A stretch of DNA of 64,000 nucleotides from the NCBI GenBank assembly GCA_015486055.1, contig WFSJ01000059.1:1-64000 (forward strand), read 5' to 3'. The notes under the pieces were generated by a model that saw only the letters and a program-made list of their open reading frames with translations, searched no databases and was not told where the DNA came from. The position numbers were made by a program, and so were the translations under genes. This stretch comes from Acidobacteriota bacterium. GTDB taxonomy: Bacteria > Acidobacteriota > Aminicenantia > S016-38. Every line of letters begins with the position of its first letter. The stretch's first letter is position 1. Below are positions 17,819 through 26,496 of this stretch, piece after piece.

Positions 17819-19132
17819 ATGAAAATAGCTGTTTTCGGAACAGGATATGTTGGGCTTGTAACAGCCCTTGGGTTTGCAAAACTCGGCAATAAAGTATATG
17901 GAATTGACAAGGACATGGGAAAGATAGAATCCCTTAGTAAGGGTAGAGTCCCTTTCTACGAACCTGGCTTGCAGGAAATTCTAAAGGAGACAAGAGGGAA
18001 AGGCCTGGTAGAATTTCACACAAATGGGGCGAAGGCAGTTGAGGAAGCAGCGGTAATCTTTATATGCGTCGGGACTCCTGCTCTTCCTGATGGGAGGGCA
18101 GACCTTTCCCAAGTTGAAGAAGTTGCCAGGTTCATAGCGGAAAATATAAGAGATTACAAAGTTATAGCTGAGAAAAGCACGGTGCCAGTTAAAACTTCAT
18201 ACTGGATAAAAAGGACAGTAAACCTTTACAAAAAAGAGAGTGTAGAATTTGATGTTGTGAGTAATCCTGAATTTTTGAGGGAGGGCTCAGCAGTTCAAGA
18301 TTTCTTCCATCCCGAAAGAATAGTTGTTGGAACAGAAACCGAAAGAGCCAGAAATCTGATGAGGCAACTTTATAAAGATTTTGATGTTCCGCTCCTATTT
18401 ACTGATGTTGGAACGGCAGAGATAATAAAACACGCCTCCAATTCCTTCCTTGCAATGAAGATTTCCTTTATAAATATGTTAGCCGAGCTTTGTGAAAAAG
18501 TTGACGCAGATGTGGACATGGTCTCAAAGGGAATGGGGTTAGATTCAAGAATAGGTGAGAGATTCCTGAGGGCAGGAATTGGTTTTGGAGGCAGCTGTTT
18601 CCCAAAGGACCTGAAGGCTTTTTACCGAATAGCTGAGGCTGAGGGAGTTGAATTCCCTCTTTTAAGGGAGACCGAAAGAGTAAACGATCTAAGGCCAGCA
18701 AAATTCATTTACAAAATGAAAAGGGCTATGTGGAACCTAAGGGGGAAGAAAATTGGTGTTCTTGGCCTTTCCTTTAAGCCGAACACAGATGATATAAGAG
18801 AAGCACCGAGCCTTAAGGTGATAAACCTCTTGAAAAGCGAGGGCGCTAAAATTGTTGCTTATGACCCTGCAGCATGCAAGAATGCCAGGGCAGTCCTTCC
18901 AGAGCTCAGGTGTGCTTCTTCCCCTTATGAAGCTGCACAGGGAGCAAATGCCATTTCACTAATTACAGAATGGGAAGAATTTAAAACTATTGATTGGAAG
19001 AGGATCAGGGAATCCATGGAGACCCCTTTAGTCTTTGACGGGAGAAATGCCCTTGATGGAAGGAAATTAGCCTCCCTTGGTTTTGAATATTACCCTGTGG
19101 GGAAAAGACCCATTGGAAACTTCAATGGGTGA
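17819..19132 (+). CDS. UDP-glucose 6-dehydrogenase
   Basis: A 437-residue enzyme with the N-terminal NAD motif G-T-G-Y-V-G-L-V-T-A (7-16), the catalytic region G-G-S-C-F-P-K-D with its nucleophilic cysteine, and a C-terminal UDP-binding domain. It oxidises UDP-glucose to UDP-glucuronate with two NAD+. The product is the substrate of the UDP-xylose synthase homologue at 20572, so the pair likely makes UDP-xylose for surface glycans. The 3' end overlaps the next gene by 8 bases. Confidence 0.95.
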   Translation: MKIAVFGTGYVGLVTALGFAKLGNKVYGIDKDMGKIESLSKGRVPFYEPGLQEILKETRGKGLVEFHTNGAKAVEEAAVIFICVGTPALPDGRADLSQVEEVARFIAENIRDYKVIAEKSTVPVKTSYWIKRTVNLYKKESVEFDVVSNPEFLREGSAVQDFFHPERIVVGTETERARNLMRQLYKDFDVPLLFTDVGTAEIIKHASNSFLAMKISFINMLAELCEKVDADVDMVSKGMGLDSRIGERFLRAGIGFGGSCFPKDLKAFYRIAEAEGVEFPLLRETERVNDLRPAKFIYKMKRAMWNLRGKKIGVLGLSFKPNTDDIREAPSLKVINLLKSEGAKIVAYDPAACKNARAVLPELRCASSPYEAAQGANAISLITEWEEFKTIDWKRIRESMETPLVFDGRNALDGRKLASLGFEYYPVGKRPIGNFNG

Positions 19133-20549
19133 GGTTCCAGAAGATTTTATAAGAAGATACAGGGAAATCCTTACAGAGGACTCCTTAGAGAAACTTCTCC
19201 AGTATCTTTTTTTGCCCCTTAGAAAATCCATAAGGACAAATACACTTAAAATTTCCCCAGAAAAACTCAGGGGAATTTTGGAATCAAAGGGATACACCAT
19301 TAATGAAATTCCCTGGGCAAAAGAAGGATTTTGGATTGAAGGTGAGGGAATTGGGAAAGAAATTGAACACATGATGGGGTTTTATTATATTCAGGATGCT
19401 TCCTCTATGGTTCCGCCGAAAGTGCTTTCCCCCCAGAGAAAAGATGTCGTTCTTGATATGGCCTCAGCACCTGGCGGAAAGGCCACCCACATTTCAGCTC
19501 TTATGAGGGGGGAAGGGATTTTAGTGGCAAATGAACCTCTTTTATACAGGGAAAAAGTCCTTGTTGGAAATATTGAAAGGATTGGAGTTAGAAACTCAGC
19601 CATCTCGCTGTTGAGGGGAAACAGTTTTGGATGGAGGTTTCCCAACTTTTTTGATAGGGTTCTCCTTGATGCTCCTTGCTCAGCGGAAGGAAGCACAAGA
19701 AAGGATAAGGAATATTTTAAGAAACTGTGGAACCTTTCCTATATAAAAAGAGCACAGAACGTCCAGAAGGCACTTATAGCCTCTGCTATCCATGCACTTA
19801 AACCCGGAGGGCTCCTTCTATATTCAACATGCACAATGAGCCCGGAAGAAAACGAGGAAATCCTTGACTATGCTCTCAGAATTTTCTCTTCAAAAATAGA
19901 ATTCTTAGAAATCGGTCTTCCCGGCCTAAAAAAAATGGGGGGAATAAGAAAGTTTGAAGGTAAGGATTACCCGGGAGAAGTTTGTAAGATAGCAAGGATA
20001 TGGCCATTCCTGAACGATTCAGAGTCATTCACACTCTTCCTTCTAAAAAAGAAAGATGAAACCTTCACCTCATCAACAAGGAAGGGGAAAGTTCCTGAGG
20101 GAAGGAATATAGGAAAGGAGATAGACAGGGGTTTAAGAGCGAGATTGGTTGAGTTCTTCAGGCCTTACGGCGAAACTGAGTTTTTCAAGGAGGAAAGATT
20201 TGTAATTTCAGGAAAGCATATCTGGTATCAGCCTAAAAAATTTCTTCCGCTTTTCAAAAGGGCAGTGTTTAACCGCGCAGGTGTAAAAGTCGCGAAGTTA
20301 CACTCAACTCAGGATCTGAGACCAACTCATGCATTTCTTCTTGCCTTCGCTGAGATATTTACCGAGCTGAAAAGGGAACTAAACGAGGAGGAAGCATTGA
20401 AATATGCAGTAGGTGAAAACCTTCCTGACTCAGATAAATATACAAGAGAACTCATCCCTCTTTTCTTCCGGGGACATCCTATAGGATGGGGTAAAAAGAA
20501 CGAAGAGATGCTTTTAAACAGATTACCAACCCCACTTGTTCTTAGATAG
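19125..20549 (+). CDS. NOL1/NOP2/Sun-family rRNA/tRNA m5C methyltransferase
   Basis: A 474-residue protein. The SAM motif is D-M-A-S-A-P-G-G-K-A-T-H-I, and the two catalytic cysteines lie in L-L-D-A-P-C-S-A-E-G and Y-S-T-C-T-M-S-P-E-E-N. A C-terminal RsmF/PUA-like extension follows. The layout resembles RsmF (16S C1407) more than RsmB, since the NusB-like N-domain is missing. The ATG at 19125 (A-T-G-G-G-T-G-A) overlaps the dehydrogenase stop; an earlier in-frame ATG at 19077 would overlap it much more and is less likely. Confidence 0.9.
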   Translation: MGEVPEDFIRRYREILTEDSLEKLLQYLFLPLRKSIRTNTLKISPEKLRGILESKGYTINEIPWAKEGFWIEGEGIGKEIEHMMGFYYIQDASSMVPPKVLSPQRKDVVLDMASAPGGKATHISALMRGEGILVANEPLLYREKVLVGNIERIGVRNSAISLLRGNSFGWRFPNFFDRVLLDAPCSAEGSTRKDKEYFKKLWNLSYIKRAQNVQKALIASAIHALKPGGLLLYSTCTMSPEENEEILDYALRIFSSKIEFLEIGLPGLKKMGGIRKFEGKDYPGEVCKIARIWPFLNDSESFTLFLLKKKDETFTSSTRKGKVPEGRNIGKEIDRGLRARLVEFFRPYGETEFFKEERFVISGKHIWYQPKKFLPLFKRAVFNRAGVKVAKLHSTQDLRPTHAFLLAFAEIFTELKRELNEEEALKYAVGENLPDSDKYTRELIPLFFRGHPIGWGKKNEEMLLNRLPTPLVLR

Positions 20550-20563
20550 GATATGTGTTAAAT
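20536..20563 (+). promoter_or_regulatory. Candidate leaderless promoter for UDP-xylose synthase
   Basis: TTGTTC (20536-20541), 16 bases, TTAAAT (20558-20563), then 8 bases to ATG 20572. It overlaps the end of the preceding gene. Confidence 0.4.
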
Positions 20564-20571
20564 TGAACTTG

Positions 20572-21519
20572 ATGAAGGTTTTAATAACAGGTGCTGCAGG
20601 GTTTATAGGTTCCCATCTTGTGGAAAAATATTTAAAAGAAGGATGGGAAGTGGTTGGACTTGATAATTTTCTTACAGGAACTGTTGATAACATCCAGGAT
20701 TTCTTCGGACACCCGAATTTCACATTTGTAAAATACGATGTTACGAATTTTCTCTATGTAAAAGACGACCTCGACCTTATTCTGCACTTTGCCTGTCCCG
20801 CTTCCCCGATACATTATATGAAGCATCCGATTCACACGATGAAAGTAGATTCCATTGGTACATTGCATTCCCTTGGGCTTGCTAAGGAAAAAGGGGCAAG
20901 GTTCCTGCTGGCTTCAAGCTCAGAAATTTATGGTGACCCTAAAGTTTCTCCCCAGAGTGAAGGATACAACGGTAATGTTTCCCCAACAGGCCCCCGCTCT
21001 GTCTACGATGAGGCAAAAAGATTTTCAGAAGCTCTATCAATGGCATACCTCAGAGAACACAGGATAGATGTAAGGATAGCCAGAATCTTCAATACTTATG
21101 GAGACAAGATGAACCTGAATGATGGGAGGGTTATTCCAAACTTTTTAAAACAGGCTCTCCTCGGAAAGCCCATAACAGTCTTCGGAGACGGAACCCAGAC
21201 CCGCTCCTTCTGTTACATAGATGATATGGTTGAGGCAATATACAGGTTCTCTACCAAGGAAGGAATCCCTGGTGCAGTGCTTAATCTTGGAAACCCAGAG
21301 GAGTTAAGAATAATTGACACTGCTGAGCTTGTTAAGGAAATAACAGGTTCCAAATCAAGGATAGAATTTCTTCCCCTACCAAAGGATGACCCAAAAAGGA
21401 GGAGGCCTGATATAAGCGAGGCGAAAAAACTATTGGGATGGGAGCCTACCTACAGCTTGAGGAAAGGACTTACGGAGGTAAAACCATGGTTCAAAAAGAA
21501 GATATTTGGAGAAAAATAG
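20572..21519 (+). CDS. UDP-glucuronate decarboxylase (UDP-xylose synthase-like)
   Basis: A 315-residue extended SDR. NAD motif G-A-A-G-F-I-G-S-H near the N-terminus, S-S-S-E-I-Y-G-D-P, and the catalytic Tyr-x-x-x-Lys in Y-D-E-A-K-R. The segment D-D-P-K-R-R-R-P-D-I-S near the end is typical of UXS enzymes, which convert UDP-glucuronate to UDP-xylose plus CO2. The partner dehydrogenase is two genes upstream. The start is taken at 20572 because the Rossmann strand begins there. The 3' end overlaps the M20 peptidase by 34 bases. Confidence 0.9.
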   Translation: MKVLITGAAGFIGSHLVEKYLKEGWEVVGLDNFLTGTVDNIQDFFGHPNFTFVKYDVTNFLYVKDDLDLILHFACPASPIHYMKHPIHTMKVDSIGTLHSLGLAKEKGARFLLASSSEIYGDPKVSPQSEGYNGNVSPTGPRSVYDEAKRFSEALSMAYLREHRIDVRIARIFNTYGDKMNLNDGRVIPNFLKQALLGKPITVFGDGTQTRSFCYIDDMVEAIYRFSTKEGIPGAVLNLGNPEELRIIDTAELVKEITGSKSRIEFLPLPKDDPKRRRPDISEAKKLLGWEPTYSLRKGLTEVKPWFKKKIFGEK

Positions 21520-22616
21520 AAGAAGAAAACAAGGAAATTCTTGAGTTCTTAAGGGAAATAGTTGAGTTTGAAACACCGACGACGGACAGAAGCGCTGTTC
21601 ACTCCCTTGGTGATGAGCTCTCAAAGAGATTCTCAAAATATCTTCCTGAGAAAGAAGTCCTTGGGGATGATTACAAGGTATTTCTTCTTAAACAAGCGAA
21701 AGGAAAATCAATTTTTCTCCTCCACCTTGATACGGTGCACCCAAAAGGCACCCTTGCCAAAAATCCATTCAGGAGGGAAAACAGCAAAGTCTACGGTCCA
21801 GGTGTTCTTGATATGAAGGGCGGAATAACAGCCCTTTATTTTGCTGTAAAATATGCCTCTCAGTTCGGGAAGCTCCCTGAATTTTCCATCCTTATGAATA
21901 CTGAGGAGGAAGAAGGTTCCAGACATACCCTTGACCATATGAAGCTTCTTGCTAACTCTTATAAATACTGCTTTGACCTTGAACCTGCAGCAGAAGGAGG
22001 AAGGCTGAAGACCACGAGGAAAGGTGTTGTATCAATAAGAATTGAGTCGAAGGGAAGGAGAGCACATGCGGGCATTGAGCCTGAAAAAGGGATAAATGCA
22101 ATAGATGAACTTGTTGACCAAATTGTAGAGCTCAAAGATTGGGTGATTCTCAGGGGCGGCATGTTCAACACTGGTGTTATAAGAGGAGGAGACAGACCCA
22201 ATGTGGTGCCCGGCTCTGCATATGCTCTTGTTGATATAAGGTTTGAGGAGGAAGGATTTTCCAAAAAGCTCAGGGAATATATGAATGAAGTGCATCCAAA
22301 GAGGAAGGATGCGGTGGTTTTAATGTCCTTTGACTCCTATGTTCCACCTTTTCTCTCATCTACCCGTCAAAGGAAGCTCTATTCAAGGATGAAGAAATTC
22401 TTCTCTGAACTTGGAATTAAGATAGATGAAGCTCATTCAAATGGGGGAAGCGATGCATCTTGGTTCTCAAAATGGGGTCTTGCTTCAATCGATGGCCTCG
22501 GTCCTGAAGGAAAAGGGGCTCATTCCTCAGAGGAATATCTTTACTTTAACTCCCTTAAAGAGAGGATTCTCCTTCTCTCCCTCCTCTTACTAAACCTCAA
22601 TGAATTAGCTCCCTGA
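21486..22616 (+). CDS. M20-family metallopeptidase (glutamate carboxypeptidase-like)
   Basis: A 376-residue zinc peptidase. The ligand motifs are L-L-H-L-D-T-V-H, G-P-G-V-L-D-M-K-G-G, N-T-E-E-E-E-G-S and L-E-P, and a late H-S-N-G-G-S-D-A contributes the last histidine region. The dimerisation lid domain is in the middle. Members cleave N-terminal or C-terminal amino acids from small peptides or deacylate amino acids; the exact substrate is open. The start at 21486 follows GGAGGTAA and lies inside the UXS gene. It converges with the glycosyltransferase, overlapping by 20 bases. Confidence 0.88.
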   Translation: MVQKEDIWRKIEEENKEILEFLREIVEFETPTTDRSAVHSLGDELSKRFSKYLPEKEVLGDDYKVFLLKQAKGKSIFLLHLDTVHPKGTLAKNPFRRENSKVYGPGVLDMKGGITALYFAVKYASQFGKLPEFSILMNTEEEEGSRHTLDHMKLLANSYKYCFDLEPAAEGGRLKTTRKGVVSIRIESKGRRAHAGIEPEKGINAIDELVDQIVELKDWVILRGGMFNTGVIRGGDRPNVVPGSAYALVDIRFEEEGFSKKLREYMNEVHPKRKDAVVLMSFDSYVPPFLSSTRQRKLYSRMKKFFSELGIKIDEAHSNGGSDASWFSKWGLASIDGLGPEGKGAHSSEEYLYFNSLKERILLLSLLLLNLNELAP

Positions 22617-23733
22617 GAATATAGAGATAATCTTTCTCCATTTTTTCAACGGAGAATTTTTCAGATTTTTTCCTCCCCTCTCTTCCCATTTTTTCCCTCA
22701 GCTCAGGCCTCTTTAGGAGATAAATTACTCTTTCCGCGAATAGCTTTGGCCTTGAAGGAGGAACAAGATAGCCGTTTACACCATCTTCAACCACCTCTTT
22801 ATTTCCATCAACGGCCGATGAAATAATCGGCTTTCCCTGTACCATTGCCTCTGGAATCACCCTTGGAAGCCCTTCCCAAAGTGAAGTGAGAACAAAAATG
22901 TCAAAGGTTGATAGAATTTCCTCAACATCTTCCCTCCATCCAAGGAAGTGAATCTTGTCCTTTATGCTTAGGGACCCTGCCAGTTCCTCAGCTTGCCTCC
23001 TCAGCTCCCCATCTCCCACCATTATGAACTGGGCTTTTTCCTCCTCCAACACTGATGATGCCATCCTGATAAAATCCAATGGAGCCTTCTGAGGTTTAAA
23101 GCAGGCGACAGTCCCAACCACAGGAAGCTCTGGAGAAGCTCCAATTTCCACGAGTTTTTCCCTTTTCTTAACATTTACATTGGAAAATCTTGAAAGCTCT
23201 ATCCCAGAATAAACAACCTTATAATTTCTTTTTTTTATAATTCCCCATTCCTTTCCTTTCCTCAGTGTTTCCCTTCCCACAGGGAGGAAAAAAGTCGTTA
23301 TCCTTGAGGTTAGCCTTTCAATCCCAAGGAGGATTGCCTTTGTTAGCTTTCCCTGGAATGGAGAGATTCCAAAGCCGTGGACAGTGTGGACTCTTACATG
23401 AATCCCTGCCAGCCACGCCGCCCATCTTCCAAGGATTCCTGCCTTTGAACTATGGGTAAAAACAGCCAAGGGCTTTTCTCTCTTCAGAATTTTATACAGT
23501 TTAAAAAGTGCTACAAGGTCCTTCAAAGGGCTGATTTCTCTTACCATGTAAGATACATTGATGTGAACTGTTTCTGGTAGGAAATCTGCCTCATTATCAA
23601 GATAGTCCCTCTGCCCTGAGATCAATATATTCTTATATCCCTCTCTGGCGAATGCCTTGCAGAGCTGTATTGCGTGAAGCTGGGCACCTCCGAATTCTAA
23701 CATAGTTATTATTGTGGCTATTTTCCCCTTCAC
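22597..23733 (-). CDS. GT4-family glycosyltransferase
   Basis: A 378-residue GT-B enzyme. The N-domain has G-G-A-Q-L-H-A-I-Q-L, and the central H-T-V-H-G-F-G sits near the linker. The C-domain motif P-E-A-M-V-Q-G-K-P-I-I-S-S (E-x7-E type) binds the nucleotide sugar. It probably adds a sugar in surface-polysaccharide synthesis, consistent with nearby UDP-sugar genes. The start is GTG at 23733, directly against a perfect palindrome that separates it from the divergent methyltransferase. It has no Shine-Dalgarno. Confidence 0.88.
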   Translation of the reverse strand: MKGKIATIITMLEFGGAQLHAIQLCKAFAREGYKNILISGQRDYLDNEADFLPETVHINVSYMVREISPLKDLVALFKLYKILKREKPLAVFTHSSKAGILGRWAAWLAGIHVRVHTVHGFGISPFQGKLTKAILLGIERLTSRITTFFLPVGRETLRKGKEWGIIKKRNYKVVYSGIELSRFSNVNVKKREKLVEIGASPELPVVGTVACFKPQKAPLDFIRMASSVLEEEKAQFIMVGDGELRRQAEELAGSLSIKDKIHFLGWREDVEEILSTFDIFVLTSLWEGLPRVIPEAMVQGKPIISSAVDGNKEVVEDGVNGYLVPPSRPKLFAERVIYLLKRPELREKMGREGRKKSEKFSVEKMEKDYLYILRELIH

Positions 23734-23753
23734 GATGGTAATATTTTACCATC
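23734..23753. promoter_or_regulatory. Perfect palindrome filling a divergent intergenic gap
   Basis: GATGGTAA-TATT-TTACCATC: 8-base arms, 4-base centre. The GTG of the minus gene ends at 23733 and the ATG of the plus gene begins at 23754, so the palindrome is the entire gap. Read on the plus strand it gives TAATAT 9 bases before ATG; read on the minus strand it gives TAAAAT 9 bases before GTG. It may act as a shared bidirectional -10 or operator. Confidence 0.6.
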
Positions 23754-24506
23754 ATGGATTTAAGAGAAGAGATAGCAAAGAGAAGCCTGAAGAAAAGGAA
23801 AAAATATCATCTCACGAAGGGAAAGATAAAGGGCGATAGAATCTTGGAACTCGGATGCTCTGCAGCAGGGCTTTCAAAAATGCTTATCCAAGGTAAATGG
23901 TTGGGACTTGACCTTGATAAAGATGTTGTAAGGGATTACTCAAGATATCTTAAGATGCCTGGTGTCGTATCAAAGGAAAAGCTCCCTTTAAAAGATGACT
24001 CCTTTAACACTATCCTAATGTTTGATTTTCTTGAGCATGTTGATGGAGACACGGAGCTTTTAAGGGAATCTGCAAGGATACTCAAAAGGGGGGGAACTAT
24101 TATTATTACTACTCCAAGGGACGAGAACCTTTTTATGACAAGAATTAAGAACTTCATTGGCCTCAAAAAAGAGGCCTACGGGCATAAAAGAGAAGGATAT
24201 TCCAGAGAAAAACTTGTAAAAATGGTTGAGGAAGCAGGGTTCCGAGTAGAAGAAGTGAATCTTTATTCTGGTTTTTTCCTTGAGATTATGGAAGCTATCC
24301 AGAACCTAATTTATTTCAAAATATCAAAAAAGAAACAAAGAAGAGCAGGAAACATAAATCCTGTGGAAGAAGAGGAGATAAAGAAGATGGAGAAACTTCT
24401 TTCCTTTTACAAACTTGCTTACCCCCTTTTTTTGTTCGCAGACTTTCTGGACAGAGTTTTAAGGACAAAAAAGCACGCTATTTTCTTGAGAGGAACGAAC
24501 ATGTAA
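23754..24506 (+). CDS. Class I SAM-dependent methyltransferase
   Basis: A 250-residue protein with motif I L-E-L-G-C-S-A-A-G-L-S, a post-I acidic residue (L-D-L-D) and motif II D-F-L-E-H-V, followed by an R-G-G-T-I-I-I-T-T-P segment. The fold is that of type 11/UbiE-like methyltransferases acting on small molecules, lipids or glycans. Divergent from a glycosyltransferase through a shared 20-bp palindrome, so a role in surface glycan modification is possible. The substrate cannot be told from sequence. Confidence 0.82.
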   Translation: MDLREEIAKRSLKKRKKYHLTKGKIKGDRILELGCSAAGLSKMLIQGKWLGLDLDKDVVRDYSRYLKMPGVVSKEKLPLKDDSFNTILMFDFLEHVDGDTELLRESARILKRGGTIIITTPRDENLFMTRIKNFIGLKKEAYGHKREGYSREKLVKMVEEAGFRVEEVNLYSGFFLEIMEAIQNLIYFKISKKKQRRAGNINPVEEEEIKKMEKLLSFYKLAYPLFLFADFLDRVLRTKKHAIFLRGTNM

Positions 24507-24573
24507 CGGGGAAACCGACCCCACTTGATGCATTCAAATCTGAATAATTTAACAGTGAAAAAAATTAGAAATC

Positions 24574-24602
24574 TTGTCTCCCGGAAAATTTTGTGTTATA
24601 TT
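24574..24602 (+). promoter_or_regulatory. Promoter of the nickel/cobalt uptake operon
   Basis: TTGTCT (24574-24579), 17 bases, TATATT (24597-24602), followed about 31 bases later by the ATG at 24634 with AGGAGG. The -10 is buried in the inverted repeat listed next. Confidence 0.6.
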
Positions 24603-24621
24603 TTTTAAAAAAGTAACACAA
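24591..24621 (+). promoter_or_regulatory. NikR-like operator overlapping the -10 box
   Basis: Inverted repeat TTGTGTTA-N15-TAACACAA with perfect 8-base arms (24591-24598 and 24614-24621). The core GTGTTA/TAACAC is close to the GTGTTAC-N14/15-GTAACAC operators reported for Geobacter NikR (from memory). It covers the -10 and the start site, as expected for a repressor operator. No nikR gene lies in the window. Confidence 0.5.
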
Positions 24622-24633
24622 GGAGGATTAAAA

Positions 24634-26481
24634 ATGAATCGTTTGAGGTTTGCAACCTTGTTCGTTTTTGTTTTATTTCTGCTTTTGAGCCAACCATTAC
24701 TGGCAAAGAAAAACAAAAAGAAGGAGAATAACCCTGTGGACATAGGAAAGATGGAGGTAGTGGTAACTGCTACCAAGACTCCCCATCCCCTTGAAAATGT
24801 TCCTGTAAGTACTGCTATTATTACAGACAAGAACATAAAGGAAATAAATGCTCAAAATGTAGGGGAAGCGCTCAGATGGTTATCTGGAATTAATATAAGA
24901 ACTAATGGATACTCCAGAGCCACCATAAAAATTCATGGCCTTCCTTCAAAATATACGCTTGTGCTTATTGATGGTCAAAGACTTAAGGGAAGGCATGCTG
25001 ACAGTATAGATATCGGGCAGATACCGGTGGATATGATAGATAGGATAGAAGTTGTTAAAGGTCCTGCGTCGGTTCTTTATGGAAGCGATGCCGTAGCTGG
25101 AGTTGTCAATATCATAACCAAGAATCCTCCTGATAGGAGTGTCTTCAATGGGTTTGCGTCTTATGGAACAGGAAATACTTTAAGGAGCATGATAAGCTAC
25201 GGTGGAGGCTTTGGTAAATTCCACTACTTGTTAGGAGGGAGCAAAAATAAGTCAGACAATATGGGAGAAGGTTACGGATATGATGGATATAACGCTTACG
25301 GAAAGACAGAATACAGATTCAGCGAGAAAAATAGGCTTACTCTTAATTCAGGCTACTACTATGAAAAAGGGGATTATCTTAAGGACAAAAGATACAATTT
25401 AAATCTCAACTGGGATCTGACAGTGGATAAAAATTCGTATCTCAAGATTAAAGGATTTTACCTGAATTCTAATAGATTGGATGCAAGACCAGGAAGGGCT
25501 TCAAGAACATGGGATGAATCAACAGTCAGGGGAGAAATACAGTATGTCAGGCTGATAGGAAGCCACCACTTGCTTACCTTCGGGGCTGAGTCTAGGCATG
25601 ATGGAATAACTTACACTCTCATAGAGGGTAGAAAATTCCAGCATATAAACAGTTTTTATGCTCAGGATGAAGCCACAATCTCTAAAAATTTAAATTTAAT
25701 CCTTGCTTTTCGTACAGATAATCATAATCGCTGGGGAACAGTTTTTGTGCCCAAAATTGGGGCCTTGGTTAATATCGGTGATAACACGAAAATAAGAACT
25801 TCAGTGGGCAAGGGCTTTGTAGCTCCCACACTCTCTCAGCTTTATGAAGAAACCTACTATCACCCCTGGGCCGGAGGGTTCTGGCTTGGCGGGAATCCAG
25901 ACTTGAAGCCCGAGTATTCGTGGGGATACAATTTTGAACTTGAACATAGGTTTGCTTATGATTTCGGTGCCAGAATATCCTTCTTCAGGAATGATCTCAG
26001 AAATATGATCACAACCGAAAAAACAGGGGAATATATAGATGGGATTCCGATTTTCAAAGCTGTAAACGTGGATAAGGGAATGAGTCAAGCTGTTGAGCTG
26101 GAATTCACCAAAAGTCTTGGCAGGAGTTTTTCAGTGGTAGTGGGCTACACCCATCTACAAACTAAAATTTCATCTACGGGAAATGAGTTCCCCTATTCAC
26201 CACATCATGCGGTTGATTTTATGATGAATTATTACAATAAGAAAGTCGGGCTGAATCTTAATGTTGCAGGTAAATATCTGGGAAAGAGGTACACAAATAC
26301 TTCCAATACACAGATGCTTAGCGAGTCGTATCTGGTTGATATGACAATAAACAAAAGGATATATAAAGGTGTAAACCTTTTTGCTTCAGTAGCCAATCTT
26401 TTTAATGAAAAACTGGAAAAGGAAAGTAATTATTTCAGACAGGGGAGAACTTACTCTGCCGGTCTGAGATTGCATTTCTAA
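24634..26481 (+). CDS. TonB-dependent outer-membrane receptor, probably for a Ni or Co complex
   Basis: A 615-residue receptor. Signal peptide (about 1-23), a Lys-rich linker, a plug domain from about 40 to 150 (M-E-V-V-V-T-A-T-K-T-P, later V-V-K-G-P-A-S-V-L-Y-G-S-D-A-V-A-G-V-V-N-I), and a 22-strand barrel ending in an aromatic C-terminus (L-R-L-H-F). It imports scarce nutrients with TonB energy. A nickel or cobalt substrate is inferred from the following DUF4198 and NikMNQO genes and the operator upstream. The start at 24634 follows AGGAGG; the in-frame ATG at 24574 would lie in the promoter. Confidence 0.88.
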   Translation: MNRLRFATLFVFVLFLLLSQPLLAKKNKKKENNPVDIGKMEVVVTATKTPHPLENVPVSTAIITDKNIKEINAQNVGEALRWLSGINIRTNGYSRATIKIHGLPSKYTLVLIDGQRLKGRHADSIDIGQIPVDMIDRIEVVKGPASVLYGSDAVAGVVNIITKNPPDRSVFNGFASYGTGNTLRSMISYGGGFGKFHYLLGGSKNKSDNMGEGYGYDGYNAYGKTEYRFSEKNRLTLNSGYYYEKGDYLKDKRYNLNLNWDLTVDKNSYLKIKGFYLNSNRLDARPGRASRTWDESTVRGEIQYVRLIGSHHLLTFGAESRHDGITYTLIEGRKFQHINSFYAQDEATISKNLNLILAFRTDNHNRWGTVFVPKIGALVNIGDNTKIRTSVGKGFVAPTLSQLYEETYYHPWAGGFWLGGNPDLKPEYSWGYNFELEHRFAYDFGARISFFRNDLRNMITTEKTGEYIDGIPIFKAVNVDKGMSQAVELEFTKSLGRSFSVVVGYTHLQTKISSTGNEFPYSPHHAVDFMMNYYNKKVGLNLNVAGKYLGKRYTNTSNTQMLSESYLVDMTINKRIYKGVNLFASVANLFNEKLEKESNYFRQGRTYSAGLRLHF

Positions 26482-26496
26482 AAAAGGAGGTAAAAA

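Noticed and set aside
24507..24525. GGGG...CCCC hairpin as a terminator after the methyltransferase
   Set aside because: Only four base pairs and no T-run follows. In general no convincing hairpin plus T-tract terminator was noticed in this window, although not every gap was folded.
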